This document shows positions 19,371-31,808 of a stretch of DNA of 64,000 nt, one piece after another. Source of the DNA: Phytophthora sp. 'mugwort' (lineage: Eukaryota > Oomycota > Peronosporomycetes > Peronosporales > Peronosporaceae). The notes below the pieces were generated by a model, which made no database searches, had not been told where the DNA came from, and worked only from the letters and a program-made list of their open reading frames with translations. The DNA lies in NCBI GenBank assembly GCA_033558025.1, contig JAUCEF010000007.1, positions 4,154,001 to 4,218,000 of the forward strand. The letters run 5' to 3'. Every line of letters begins with the position of its first letter. Position 1 is the first letter of the stretch. Made by a program: the position numbers and the translations under genes.

Positions 19371-20949
19371 CCTGAATGCTCATCACACCGCTTTCTGCTG
19401 CTGGTGTTCTCTCCAGTATAGGTAGACGAAGACTTGAGCACGCAGAGTTAGTTTAATCTGATCGCTAACACGCTGTCGCGTTACAATAAGTCGTGGAGTA
19501 CGGGCTAGTTCATGGTGGGCGACAACTGTTCAATGCCAGTACCTTGGTAGGAAGGAATGGCTATCCCTTTCGGCGGATGCTCCGTACCTTTTTATTCTGG
19601 CGGTGAAGGAAACTCTCTGAAGACCGAAGACGGTCGCAATGCCAATGTCCATGCGCTGATATCCAAGCATCGGACGATCAAGAGAAGGGCTCTTCTTCGC
19701 CGTGTCTCCCCAGGTCGTGAAGGAGTTCCCGGTACTTAAGTCGAGACTGGCCGCGACGGCTTGAATCGTCAAAAATCACCCATTTAGAACGAGGCCTCGT
19801 GAAGATGCAGCATGGAGAGACGTTGACGATCACCGAAAGGTCGGTATCTACAAATTTAACTCGACCGCTCTCGAAAGGGCTACAACGCAGGACAAAAATA
19901 GCAGCTCTATTGTCAAGGCGGTATTCCATAGTAGGAAGGCGCCGAAATGCCCGCACTACCTGTACGTGGGGTGTGTCCCGCCGACATCCAACGATGTTCG
20001 ATTTCGAGCGCTTCTTCTTAGCGACAAATATTATTCTCTTTGACATGCGAAGGAGTCGCTCCCACACCTGTCCAGAAGTGCTGATGTACCTGCAATATAA
20101 ACGCGATTTATATGGGACGTGAACATGGACGAGGGAGTGCGTACACGGATTGGTAGTAATTAATAGCAATAATTCAATGTTTAACTTCTGCACTTCAATG
20201 CGATGTATTGTATGGGTATTGTATTCCGAGCGACCTGGCTTGGTGTCAATCGGCGTTGGTTCTTTTTTGACCGACGTTCATGCGAATCCCATGCGGTCTT
20301 GCCCATCAACCACCCTTCATGTATATTAAGACGACATTGTTAACGCGGCACTGAATCTGTTGCATCCACTTCGTCACGCGCTAAGAATACACTAGACGAT
20401 TTGAGTAGCTGGATTGGGTCGGTTCGGGCATGGAACATTCGCAATACGGAACGTTGCCGACCTTGGCTTCCTTCAGCGCCTGCCATACCGATAGTTAGAG
20501 GCGGTGCTATTAACAGCGTGCTTCTTTCTTGCTCTTCTTGTACATTTATTGGCTTGTTTCGGACGGCAAGTACGATGCGACACTAGTTCGTCAGCGTCAG
20601 TACATATCACTCTGGCGATGGTGCGACGGCTTCTGACCAAAGTGGATCGGGGTCGACGATCGCTTGCCTCGACTCGCAAGTACATAGACGTGGACACAAA
20701 CGACTGCGTGAATTATGAGAACAAGGAGATGAAAGTGACCGGGGGCTTCGTCCAGGTCCTTGACCCAGGGAATATATCGTGGATACTGGTGCGTCGCGGC
20801 GTCTATGGAATGATCATGACGCCGCGTGTTATGTTCCTCCTATCAGTCTTGCAGACGTGGAGACCATTCAGTGGGCTTAACCATTGGGGAATCGCTGTGT
20901 TACTCCGAACGTAATGGGGGTGCGACCGGGAGCCCACAAAATAAGATGT
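19371..20949. other. Stretch without a recognisable gene
   Basis: Several ORFs of 100-171 codons overlap on both strands (19678-20193 minus, 19799-20122 plus, 20504-20914 plus). None carries a motif I recognise. The 20504 ORF looks like a secreted protein (LLTACFFLALLVHLLACFG), but its first codon is GTG and there is no upstream ATG in frame. Probably old transposon DNA. Confidence 0.4.
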
Positions 20950-21900
20950 TCGGCAACATCTTTTGTTTACTTCCCGGGATAGCGATAATCCGGAACCCAT
21001 CCTAGTCGGAATGTGTAGCTTCTGCATTCGTCGCCGAATGGCGTGGTTGAAGTGAATAGACGACCCACAACGGTGCTGTCGGGAAACTGGTCAGGAACAG
21101 CGTTGATGAGGGCTTGCTCGAAGTCGCACGAAATGGTACCTGGGATCATATTCATGCCGGTTGCCACTTGTACGCAATGCGGCACGTGCAAAAAAACTCC
21201 ATTCACTTTTGCACGTAATGAGCACCCCACATGGTTGGAATGTAGCAACGCGAGCCTCGGTCGTAACCCATGGCGATGGCACGCTGGTACAAGGACGACG
21301 GCACACAGTAAAAGGTCGGGAAGGTCCATCCACGAACAGCGAAACGTTAGCGTTCGCTAGCAGTCTGGTTAACGCCGGGTGAGCCCATCCTACCACACGT
21401 TCTGCGTGGGTTTCGCCAGCGTAGGTGAAGTTGAACTGGAAAAAGCTGGAGCCATTACGAGCCTAACACAGGGGAGCCACTTCAACATGACAATGGATCG
21501 ATCCACTGAATGAGCCCTTCGCACACGGTATACACGGCTGATTACTTGTTCCCGTGAGAGCCCTCGCGTCATCTTGTCAAGTGCGAACCGCTCTGGCCCC
21601 ATATTTGCGACGGTAGCGCGCTCACTTGCTGCAAGGCCAACGCATCTGTCAGTCTGCTTTGCCGGCTCACATCCCGAACGGCCAATCTGGGTGACCCTGG
21701 AGTCGGCTCTGTTTAGCTTGAATCGTCCGACGGGATGACGATGATCTCGCCATCACATGAGTGGAGGAACCGAATCTCGAGGGCACGGCCGTCTGCCATG
21801 ACGTCCAACTTGGCCTTGTACCCGCGGTGATAGCACCTATATCGATACGTGATCTTGTTGCTGGAGCCGTAACACTTGGTCAGCTGGAAACCTTCCACTG
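20950..21900 (-). pseudogene. MULE transposase relic (N-terminal and central part)
   Basis: Minus strand, several frames. The FLYWCH-like N-terminal block at 21713-21898 (FQLTKCYGSS, YRCYHRGYKAKL) is followed by WAHPALTRLLANANVSLFVDG near 21320-21390 and by the MULE core near 21090-21180 (TISCDFEQALINAVPDQFPDS, then VVGRLF, matching the DFExA..FP..V.GC.FH signature). Frames change several times. The matching C-terminal domain appears on the opposite strand at 24630-24917, so the element has been rearranged or two copies are present. Confidence 0.65.
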
Positions 21901-24629
21901 TACGATGGTTCGGAATGAAGATACCGCCACTGTGTCGCTCATTGTGCCGGGCAAGTTAAGGAATGGCGACTGAACGTCGCAAACGAGGGCGTGGAGTTTT
22001 GGTAGATTAGATGCTTGTAGGCAATGATGTGGTTGGTAGTAGAAAATATCATTGCTGCCATTGGCCGATCGGTATAGATGGCTACGTCGATTGCAGCTAG
22101 TTTGCTGCAGATCGGACTATACCAACGGAATAACTATGGCTTAGCTATCGCCATAAACAAATAGCATATGTATTGCTGGATTTTGTGAGGAATAGACGTA
22201 ACCTTAGTATGCCTAATGCTAGTAATCAGGGATGTCGCGACAAACGACTATTTTACGGATATGTAGATTCGAATAAATGATTGGATAATATATCCGTATA
22301 ATACGGGGGGAAACCTTGTTCCGAAATTTAGACCGGATCCGAAGACGACCCAAAAAATATTCTACCTACCAGTTGAGCCGTCAGCACATTGAAAATGGAG
22401 TGCTGACGGCTCAACTGGTAGATGAATATTTTTAATATTTGTGCTGCTGCCAGTGTTGCCAACAGCGCTCAGTGTGTGGGCAATAAGACACTGGTGCTTG
22501 CCTCGCGATGGCACATGTGTACGGCGTACGTAGTGCTACTGCATGTGCTCGGTCAGCTTGATGCCGCTCATGAACTTCAGTCAGTTGACGTCGCTCGTGA
22601 ATTTCCACGTGCAAGGCTGACCACGAGCTAGATAGTGTCGCGGAGCCATAACGCCGGGACAGATTACTGGAAGTGCTGATGCATTTGCTTCAGCTGCGAG
22701 CACTCGGCGCTCCGCTCGTATGCTCCGTGAGCGTGTTCTTGCGATATTTTTAATGCCACCTCGTGTAAGCGCGCGGACCTGAAGTTGGGGTCGGCGAATA
22801 TACCCTATCGAAACAGCAGATCAAACCGATATACGACCAAAGGGAAAGTCTATCCGATATGAACATCTGATATTATCTTCCACGACTGAAATATATCGAC
22901 GTAATTAAGTTACATCGCTCTCGAGGACTTGCACTGTGGTCATGAATACAGTGATGCGTGGCGTACAGTCCACATCACTCACGATTGAAGACCGCCATAA
23001 CGGCAACATGCATTGGTTTGACCTGAATCGTAGCACTCCGAGGATCGAACTCCACGTCGGTCATCGCGTCCTCAAGATGAACACGCACGGCACTTATCTT
23101 GTGAACTTTCAGTCTGTCCAGCAGCAGCACCCGGCAAAACGTCACCGACGGAATCCAAACCTACAGCAAAACGCAACAGTAAAATGTAATACATATTGAA
23201 AAACAGAATACAGTAATTGCTTATCATTTTGATCCACTCCAGCACCCCTCTCTCATCGTAATATGCATTCTTCTGCACTGCTAGACATCATCGACGTCGT
23301 GCTCGCCTTGAAAAGTGACTATCGTCTTGGGGTTCATGTTAAAGTAAATAGAGGATTGGTCCATGCTGAAAAGATGTTCACATTTTTTGTATCCCTGCAA
23401 GCCTGATCTGGTCTCGAGCTTGTACCACATAGGGAGTCCAAACTCTTCCGCTACGATCTATCTTAATAATACAAATCCACAACATAGCAAGCAATTATTT
23501 ACAATTCAATCAAAATTTCAATGAAATCATTTTACCTGGAGTTTCGATCACCGACGCCCTTTGTGCGTGATCCTGCGAATCAAAAGGCAATTGACGAAAA
23601 TATTCGATGGAGACAGCCTTGGATCGCCCCTGAAGCAACTGAGGCTCGAGCTCATACTGATCGGACACCGTGTCAGGACCGCTCGAATCTTGTTCCGCCG
23701 CATGTCCTCGGCCCATTTCAGCAACGCATTTACAATGGAATACATTGCACTTGAAACTATTCAGTATATATATATATATGTAATATCAATAACGGCTTAC
23801 CGGCGTCTGCTGCAGAACGGCGCTCGTGTCGATTCAGTTCTGGGGTTTCGTCTCATTTTTTTCCACGGAACGTTTAGCTGGGCAACATACAGGGATGCTG
23901 AGCTGTACCCACGGCGCCGATATTCCGCACATTCTTTACGCGTTACTTCAAATGCAGTTCACTATGTATTACTAAGTAGCGGCACCGTAGGGGGTCATTC
24001 CTGCACTTCTCGTTCCTATGAACGTCAATTGTTTACGATCCCCTGGCACATTGGATTGGGAAGATATGGGATGCCGCGATCCGTATTTTGGCAGGTGTCG
24101 GCGGGTCACTTATGGCGCCGAACGTTACGCCCGTAAAGCCCCCTCGAAATGTTGGGCTGTCCGTTTTGTGGTGGCGATTGGTGATTAATACTGGACAGGA
24201 AGGTCCCGCTTGTGGGTCGCCGTCGCAGCAGCATGAATTACACAAATCTGAGCACTTCCACAGGCTTTTTGACGTAGCTGCTACTCCAATTTTATCTATG
24301 TACAGAAAGTTTGAACCGTGTGGCGCTGCTAATGGTGGTAACATGGTCGGCATAACTCGGGGCTGTGCTACGTTTATCCATGGGAATGCGGTCGTTCAGC
24401 ATTGCCGTCGCTATCGCGGGGTTCTTGGGCGGGCTCACACTGGCCGGCTTCGGCTTTTGTTGCTTACATGCTGGGATGACATCTCGGTGGCAATGGGCGT
24501 GGTATTCTGGATTTGCTGACAATTATTCCGCATGGGCAGATCGACCCGCAAGGAATCAACCATGTCACTAGTCGACTGAAGTCCCACTTAGAAATGCGAA
24601 GTTACGACTACAACGAGAACAAGTGGGAC
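21901..24629. other. Gene-poor stretch between MULE fragments
   Basis: No gene supported. It holds the 21-bp perfect hairpin at 22353-22433, a tRNA-like B-box motif on the minus strand near 23042-23052 (GAGTTCGATCC, possibly SINE-derived), a TA dinucleotide run near 23767-23779 and several overlapping ORFs (23561-24136 plus, 24088-24519 plus, 24033-24353 minus) without recognisable motifs. Confidence 0.4.
22353..22433. repeat. Perfect 21-bp inverted repeat (hairpin) with extended arms
   Basis: Arms at 22367-22387 and 22400-22420 (TACCAGTTGAGCCGTCAGCA plus C, and its exact complement) are separated by a 12-nt loop. After a 4-versus-3-nt mismatch the pairing resumes for 10 more bases (AAAAATATTC at 22353-22362 with GAATATTTTT at 22424-22433). 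Transcribed RNA would fold into a stem of about 31 pairs, in the size range of small-RNA precursors. It could equally be a foldback or MITE remnant. Confidence 0.8.
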
Positions 24630-24917
24630 TCCTTCTGATAATACGTTCGGCAAACGTGGCTGGGAATGCATCCACCCATGCTTTCGAACGTGCCAGGAAT
24701 AAACCGCCAGATAATCAACCGAACCAATAATCCGCTAGAGCGCTACAATCGGGAGCTCAACAACGAATTCGCTACTTGGCGCCCCAATGTGCAGACTTTC
24801 GTAGGGGTCATTGAGCTCCACGCACACCGCTTCGTGACTTTGGTCGAAGACATCGCTCGCGGTCGAGCCCATCGTCCACCACACGGCACGTACTACACCA
24901 TCAGAGTTACCTTGTGA
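24630..24917 (+). pseudogene. MULE transposase C-terminal fragment
   Basis: The translation reads YVRQTWLG, MHPPMLSNVPGINRQ, then NRTNNPLERYNRELNNEF and VQTFVGVIE, the conserved C-terminal segment of oomycete MULE transposases (RTNNPLERxNRxLN). The preceding region lacks a matching core on this strand. A TGATAA just upstream shows that it is broken. Confidence 0.65.
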
Positions 24918-25079
24918 GCGTTTAAGATGTTACTGTGCGCGAATAAGCCCACTCCATGCGCCTTTTCGCTCAATATGTGTACTCATGGGTTCTCTCTACC
25001 GTATACTCGTAGTCCTAGGCGACAAGCCATAGACACGTATTATACAATATGATCAGCAACAACTACGAATTATTTAATC

Positions 25080-26480
25080 CGAGGTGCTGTTTCAGTATTC
25101 CTCATCATCACTATCGCTGTCACCACTTCCCACTGCCGATATCGTCATCTGAGTCCACTCCCCTCTCCGCCAAGTTGTACCTTTCTGACGAAGCAATAAC
25201 CACGTCTGTATCTACGTCAACACTGGCGTCAGTTGCGGTGGGCGTGTATCCATCCAGAGCCCTGCTCTCGAGAATCCGCTGATGATTGTTTCACGTGACA
25301 AACCTGCCCAGCTTGACGCGATCCATGTGGTGGTGTCCCAACGCGATGGTCCGACTAAAGCAAACGGCTGCTCTTCATATGCTTCCCGAAGAATGGGGAC
25401 TCTGCGATCGGTCTCCTGCTGATCATATTTTTTTCGAGAGTTTATAATGTCAACGGCGAGCTTGTTTCGTTTTTCTTGTCGCTTTTTTTCGCCCTGGTTG
25501 TACGCCCTAAGTTGCTCGCGGAGTGTATCAATCCAAAGAGATCGCAGTAAACCTTTAAAAGGTTTATTCCACGAAATGTCCGCGGGTTGACAGACGTATG
25601 TATATTTTGGCAGCACTTTTAGCAGGACGAGGCGGCATAGTTTCTTACCTCTTCCGTCCAATGTGCGCTAAAATCGTCCCACAACAACAGCACTATGTCT
25701 TCAGGATTCTCACGGTTGGCAAAATGAAATTCTAAAAATTTCAGAGAGAGATCCGCGTTCCACCATGCAGTTTTTTTTCCAAATATCTGGCATGGATACT
25801 TCTCCTGCAGGGCTTTCACTTCACGCCAAACAGTTGTACCAAAACCTTTTCTGATCTCATCATTCTCAGCTCGTTGCTCTTTTGTCGCGGCAGCCGAAGT
25901 CTTGAAAATAATAAATGGGTCGCACTTAACACCATTCGAATCCGCTAAAAGCCTGATAGTATCATGTTGCTTGTCTTTACTAGCGCATTTTACCCAAACC
26001 GTTTTTCGTCCCCTTTGTTGCGATTATTTTCTTAGGCACATATTCAAAACATACGGCTGGAAATTATGTTAGACATCGAACATCATATAAAATATAGCAT
26101 ATAAACTCTGTATGTACCTGTTTGATCTGCGTTGCATATTTTTGGTGCAGTTCTGCTCGACAGCAGTTTGAAGCACCAACGCTTTAAATGCTTGGGCGGC
26201 CTCGGCTGCGACTTGAGGTGTGGTTTGGCCTTGACGAGTTCTGGTACGTAACGACAACCTGTGTCGCCTCATGAACAGCTCAATCCAAGTTAGAGAAGCT
26301 GCGAACTTGTCGGGGGCAATATCAGATTCAACCGCCACCTCCTTTGCTTTTGTCGCTAGCATGAAGCGCGATACAGGAACTCCCTCCTTCCTAAGAGTAT
26401 TGATCCACTGGACTATCTCTTCTTCTGCCACTAGGCTAAGGACGGTGGCGTCGCCGAGCTTCCGAGAGTTGAGGTGACGT
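25080..26480 (-). pseudogene. Pogo-type (CENP-B-like, DDE_1) transposase with an intron, decayed
   Basis: Reading 5' to 3' on the minus strand: helix-turn-helix/CENP-B-like DNA-binding block (EEEIVQWINTLRKEGVPVSRF, TWIELFMRRHRLSLRTRT), then, in another frame, ICNADQT with the first catalytic Asp, which continues after a 61-bp intron (26057-26117, GTACAT...TTTCCAG) as AVCFEYVPKKIIATKGT. The DDE core follows at about 25680-25819 (CQIFGKKTAWWNAD, IVLLLWDDFSAHW with the second Asp), then LPKYTYVCQPADISWNKPFK near 25580-25620, and an acidic C-terminus near 25140-25200 (RGVDSDDDIGSGKW). At least two frameshifts. Not functional as it stands. Confidence 0.75.
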
Positions 26481-28562
26481 GCTCGCCCTGACGCACGCGC
26501 CGAATGTATCGAAGCCGATGCCTTTTTCCACTTGCTGATCAGTTTTTCATTTGCTCTGTGTTATTTCCTCGTGAGCTGCCCGTAGAAGTGCGCAATGCAG
26601 TGCTTGACGGAATGGCCTTTGTCGAGATACTTGAGGACGTCTCTTTTGTCGCCGTACGCCACGGCAACCCCCTTGTATTGCTTTCGGCGCTTGCCCGAGC
26701 CTGTAATGCATGGGCGGGTCATGCTTCCTTCCCGCACTGATGCAGAATGTGGTACTGCTCGCTCTTTTAGAACCAATGGCGCGTAAAAATAACAGATCCT
26801 ATATGAAAACTGCCGACCGATCATTATGACTCGATTTAGGTGTCGCCAGAGAGAAAATGTCGTCAAGGACTACGACTATACGGTATTCTTGTTTCTGCAT
26901 ATTATATTCTGAAACCTTATACTTTTTAATTTATCACGCGAAAGTTAGATAGATGGTTCAAGTTTACACCGAGGGTTTTGTCCTGGGGTCTAGCAATAAA
27001 AGTCAAGCTGAAACCGATGATGTTTTCGTAAAATTACAAGCAAGTACCAAGGCAGATTTGAGGCTAAAAATATTTAGATTTGCAGGCGAAATGATGTCAC
27101 TTTATCTTGTAGACGTGGACAACATTTATTATTTGTGCTATGTGTCGATTTAAAGAGGTGCGATCTACCGGAGGTAAGAACACGGTCCACAGTTGAATTT
27201 ATTGCCTCGTCACAGCACTACTGTCACAAAAAGTACAGCTGAAGCTTCTGCATCATTTCACACAGTTCTCATGTACCTTACCTTTGCCCTGACACCGCTA
27301 ACTGCGGCTAGATTAGGGCCGTCTAATGCAATGGGTGCACGAATCGGACATCGGTGGATGTATGAGTGACGAACCTTACGTGAGGCAATCGGACGACGTG
27401 AGGATTGAACTCAAAATCGAGTGTTCGGATCTGCTGATGACAGGCCACGCCATCATCTCGTTACAACATAGCCTTTTGAAAGTTCCTACATAACTGCACA
27501 CAAATTCGAGTCGACCTCATACTTTTTCTAGATGCGTTGGTTTTTTGTCTGTACCCGTGATCGGGGTCTAATGGCTGCAAGTAATATAAATAAAACCCCG
27601 ATCCGTAGTCGAGACCAGACCCGCAGAGGATCCTAGAAAAGGTAACCCGACTCATAAGAGCGTGGGTAAGCGTGTAGCTGGTCCATGGTTCGATCCTAGC
27701 CATGTCAATTGAGGGCCCAATATGGGAAGAAGGTTGTCGCGATTTAAACACGTTAAATGCTCCGCACATAAAGGTATGCTTGTCAATTTCCATCGTTCAA
27801 TATAATCAGAAACTAACAGTTTATGACTATATGTCTCTTAGACTATACCAGGGTGATGCTCGATGATAGACGACTCTCTTCGTCTATTTAAGTGTGTTGC
27901 TCAACCAGGCTGAAAAGAAAATCAAAAACGTGTACTTGCATCCCTTGTTCGCAGTGCCCGAAACACTCACTACACCTAGCCCCTACCACAAAAGCTGATC
28001 CTTCTGGTTTACATCTTCGTCTCGTGCCTGGTGATGCTGGCGTCTAAACGATCGTCACTTATTCTTCAGTCCCATCATTTGATGGTGCGTTTGCTGCATC
28101 ACAGTACTCTCCAGGCTAGTAGGAGAAGTCGGGAAGTTCATCGCGTCACTTTCAACGTCCTTGCTTCCCTCCTTACCTGCTTCGGCTACGTTGCTATAGA
28201 CATCAGAAGAAACGCCACACTCATTTATCTCATATTCAGTCCCGGAGTCTGTGGCAGTGTCTGCTTCGGTAACGGCAACTGGAATCGGCCATTATATGTT
28301 CTGCGCACTAGCGCTGCTACGCCGACAGCACCGACAGCACGCGGAAGAGACCCCTTCCTTCTCTTTGTTGCCTTCCTATGCCTTCCTTGAGCAACGTTGC
28401 TAGCTTCGTCGTCACAAAGTCCTGGGAAATATCTCGCACAACCCAGACACTGGTCGGGGTATTGGGTTGCGGAGTGGGAAATGCACCATCCAGCTCCCTG
28501 TTGAACCGCTTAAGGGGATTATTGGTTTTTGCAACAAGACTGTTCTCCAGCCCGTGTAGGTT
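26481..28562. other. Transposon-like and unassigned DNA
   Basis: A minus-strand block at 26561-26720 (GVAVAYGDKRDVLKYLDKGH, VKHCIAHFYGQLTRK) looks like an N-terminal transposon segment but I cannot name the family. A 66-codon ORF at 26953-27153 has no known motif. A B-box-like GGTTCGATCC lies near 27688-27697 without a convincing A box or cloverleaf, so no tRNA is called. The rest shows nothing recognisable. Confidence 0.35.
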
Positions 28563-29563
28563 TCAGGGCTCGACGTTGTAGCGGCCGAGCCAGGTAGCTC
28601 GTAAGTACCCCCAAGACATTTTCAATTTTGTGCGGGTATACGGGACATCAAGAGCTACACATCGTGCTCGGATTGTCAGCTTGACCCACCGAATCCTTTG
28701 GCGCGGCTCTAATTCGGGATCAATCACCATGAGGACGTCAAGTACCCCCCTTTCCATTGCGATGCGATTTTCTGCATCCGAGATGCAGTAGCTGGTTTTC
28801 ATGCGTCGATGTACTGCCTGTTTGAAGTGAAACATACAGGCGATGATGTCAGCGCTTAGACATTGTTTCGCGATAGCCTTTAAAGGCAGCTGGTAAGCCA
28901 CAGACGACGTCGCACGGCTTGAGTTTCTCTGAGATATCTCTGAAGATCAGCTCAAGAATAAGAAGTGCGTGTCTTTCACCTTGTACTATAGAGCGCAAAG
29001 TAGACAGGGACAAACATCTCGCTTGCTTGATCGTGCACCATCAGCACCATGCACTATTTGAACTCGGTGGGCATACAGCGGAAGTACCACTAAAGAACAG
29101 GGAAACGCCGTTGTACATGAGCAACTGGCGGGGTTCGGGATGTGTCCATCGACGATCCGCTCGAGTTTGATGGTAGGGTCCATATTGGCCTGGACATGTG
29201 AAACTGGATTCTTCCCTTTGACTACCGAAACAGAGAGGAGGAACCTCAAATCGCCCCAGGAGGTATGCACCATAATGCTGTCTAACACGGTAAACACGCC
29301 TTTGAGACAGCCTTCGAATAATTACTTCGTCAATCGGATAGAACTTCGAACTCACTTGCTTTCAAATTTCGTGCACTGGCTTCGTCATGTCCAGAATTGA
29401 AAGGCTTTCTACCCGAAGCTTCATCGCCTTCATACGGTCTACGATCTGAGTATATGTACAGATGGGCCGCGCACAGGTATGCGCGTTGACGAGCTCGCAT
29501 CCGGCGACTGCAGGACAAATTGCCAAACGGACCTTGCATCCCGTGCTTCAGTACACACTGCAT
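28563..29563 (-). pseudogene. MULE transposase relic, second element
   Basis: Minus strand. N-terminal blocks at 29041-29563 include YPIDEVIIRRLSQRRVYRV and, before it, a degenerate segment. A central block at 28563-28860 reads ACMFHFKQAVHRRMK (the MULE GC.FH-type motif; here CMFHFKQA) then GVLDVLMVIDPELEPRQRIRW. The block order matches that of oomycete MULEs, but frames change near 29250 and 28900, and the C-terminal RTNNPLER segment is absent. Confidence 0.6.
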
Positions 29564-31319
29564 CGGAGCACGATCTCGCGACTTGAATTACATGCTCTCG
29601 TCACCTCGAACCCCATGTGCTGGATCTTCGTTTTCGCTTCTTCGTTTTGGTTCTGGACGAGCGTCTCGCCTCTCCATGCTCTGCCTCGACACGACGCAGA
29701 TTCATTCAACGTGGAATTGTGTTGCGAAAAGAGGCTATATCGACACCAACAATACATAAAAAGTTGGGGGCGGACAGCAGCAATATATACGCTGTGGCGA
29801 GGAGTTCTCTCGAGGACGATAGCTTTTAATTGGGGGAGGGGGGCTAAAGTTGTGCATATTAATGGAGAGGCACGGTATCGAGGGCGTCTAGGGTCGGATC
29901 CATACGACGACACCGGGCCTGGGCACTTAGGCGTCGGCAGACCCCGCAACTGGCAAACTAATACTACTCTGCATACACCACCACAGACGACCCAAAACCA
30001 CGGTCCACGACAATGACAACCCTATAATATACACGACCCACCGCCCGATTTGACCGTATACGGTCCAGGAGAGAATCTACCGTTATTCAGAGGGTTTTTA
30101 TGAAAGCTGGCTTGGTTCCAGTGGGTCCCGCACCCGTGCCATTTCACAGTTTCTTAATCACCCCAGCACCTGAACTTGTAGTTATCGGTAGCACTAAGAG
30201 AAAAATATAGTTTACTCGTGGCATTGTTGTAACTTAGGATGAAAGAGGGTGTGTGGTCGATATGCGTGATGTCACTTCACATAATTGATTGGCATTTAGT
30301 TTTTAACACCTATAGATGCACAAATGCGTTGATACACGAAATACATGTAATCCGGTACATGCTACGTTTGTTTCAAACGTGTAGAGCAATATTAACAAAA
30401 ATGGGGATTTTAGTTACACAGCAATTCAAATGTCGTCTGCAAAAAAAAAAACGCAAGTTAACCCTGGGCCAGTGGTTCCAAAAATGGCCCTTTATTACGG
30501 GTCGTACGTCGAGAAGGAACAACATTGACGTGAAAACGGATCTGCTTCCTCGTCACTGTTGCCGCCGCGAACTAAACGAACATGATAGCTGCGCCAGCAA
30601 TGGCCACTGTCCCCATCGTAAGAAGACTGTCATGACTCATTTTAGATAATCAGACCCCAAATAGCAGTTAAACCTGGATTTGGTTTAACCCCAGACCAAG
30701 TGACACGAACCACGCCCTTATTTTTGGGAACCCGGTTTGTGGAGCCGGAAGGATTCGCAGTTTGATGGTATAGAATGAAGGTTTATTCACACACCAACTT
30801 TCGTTGGAGTGCAATGTGCGGCCAGACAGCTGGTACAAACGAAGTTTTCCTGCGAAAGCGATTGGTGGCGGGTGAGACCATTCGACTAGACAGCGCAGAG
30901 CTCGTCTTAAATATCTTAGTAATAGCTTTATTGGCAACGTGCTTCTCCTTTTGAATGCCGCACATCGACACAGAAACTCGTGCAGCGTGGCGTGGCGTCG
31001 AAGAATACAGTCGCGTTCAGACGGTCTATTGCGGCAGCAAACCATTACTAGTTGCATCCTCTTTTCAGCTGTGGCCGTCTCCGGTCGCAGCTGAAAGCGT
31101 TTGACATTGTGGATGTTGCCCAGCAAGTGGTCCATCAATGCATCGCGAAGGTCTTGCACCAAGACTAAACCCCGTCATCAGTTAACATGCTGTGGCTCAA
31201 GAAACGGACAGGTTCTATGCACTACAATGGGGACGTTATCGTTTTTCCTGGCCACCAGGTCGCTCCACACTGCTCCAGAACAAACCGTCGCTTGCTCCCG
31301 CGAATGGTGCTCCTTGGGT
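29564..31319. other. Stretch without a recognisable gene
   Basis: ORFs of 136-184 codons occur (29462-30016 plus, 30239-30649 plus, 30668-31162 minus), but none shows a recognised domain. The minus ORF at 30668-31162 is Arg/Leu-rich and could be an old transposon. A 12-bp palindrome ACCGTATACGGT sits near 30053. No RNA gene was found. Confidence 0.35.
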
Positions 31320-31495
31320 GGCAGCTGTGTGTAGCGCTAATGTTGTTGCATGACATTCGCCGGTGAGGCAGCTGTGTGAAGCGCGGATGTTCCATGACAT
31401 CCGCCAATGAGGTAGCTGCGTATGTAGCGCGAATGCTGTTCGCCGATAAGGCAGCTGTGTGTGTAGCGCGAATGTTGTTCCATGACATCCGAAAA
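31320..31495. repeat. Minisatellite of about four degenerate units upstream of the AAA gene
   Basis: Units begin with GCAGCTGTGTGTAGCGC-like sequence (31319, 31364, about 31412 and 31450) followed by AATGTTGTTCCATGACATCC-like sequence and GCCGATGAGG. Unit length is about 40-50 bp with variable internal deletions. It lies about 300 bp upstream of the ATG at 31809. Confidence 0.65.
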
Positions 31496-31808
31496 CCTTA
31501 AACTGCGAATAAAGAAAATTCATAGCTCCAATAATTGGTTGCCCAACAGATCTGTGTGCGTGAAAACAAATTTTACAATCCTCGTCTGACAATAAACTCA
31601 ACTTAGCTTGATTGGCTTAAATTGAACACTATTTCAAATTCCGGCGAATGCCAAATATCGACCAATCTCCATCCGCCTCAGCCTCTTTCTATACGTCGCA
31701 TCGACTGGTGCAGACCCCTTCAAAGCGACGCCAGCAGCCCCGGAAGTCCGCTCGCTGCCTCTTCCTCCTCTTTTTCGCTCTCTGGACGTCACACAGCTCG
31801 CACCCGTC

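Noticed and set aside
20504..20914. Possible secreted effector (LLTACFFLALLVHLLACFG followed by RRLL)
   Set aside because: First codon is GTG and no in-frame ATG precedes the hydrophobic segment; no RxLR or EER in proper position and no core promoter seen.
24365..24571. Short membrane-protein-like ORF (FSIAVAIAGFLGGLTLAGFG)
   Set aside because: Only 68 codons, overlaps other ORFs in decayed transposon DNA, no promoter or family match.
27640..27710. tRNA or SINE suggested by GGTTCGATCC
   Set aside because: No convincing A box and no cloverleaf could be drawn; only a B-box-like match remains.
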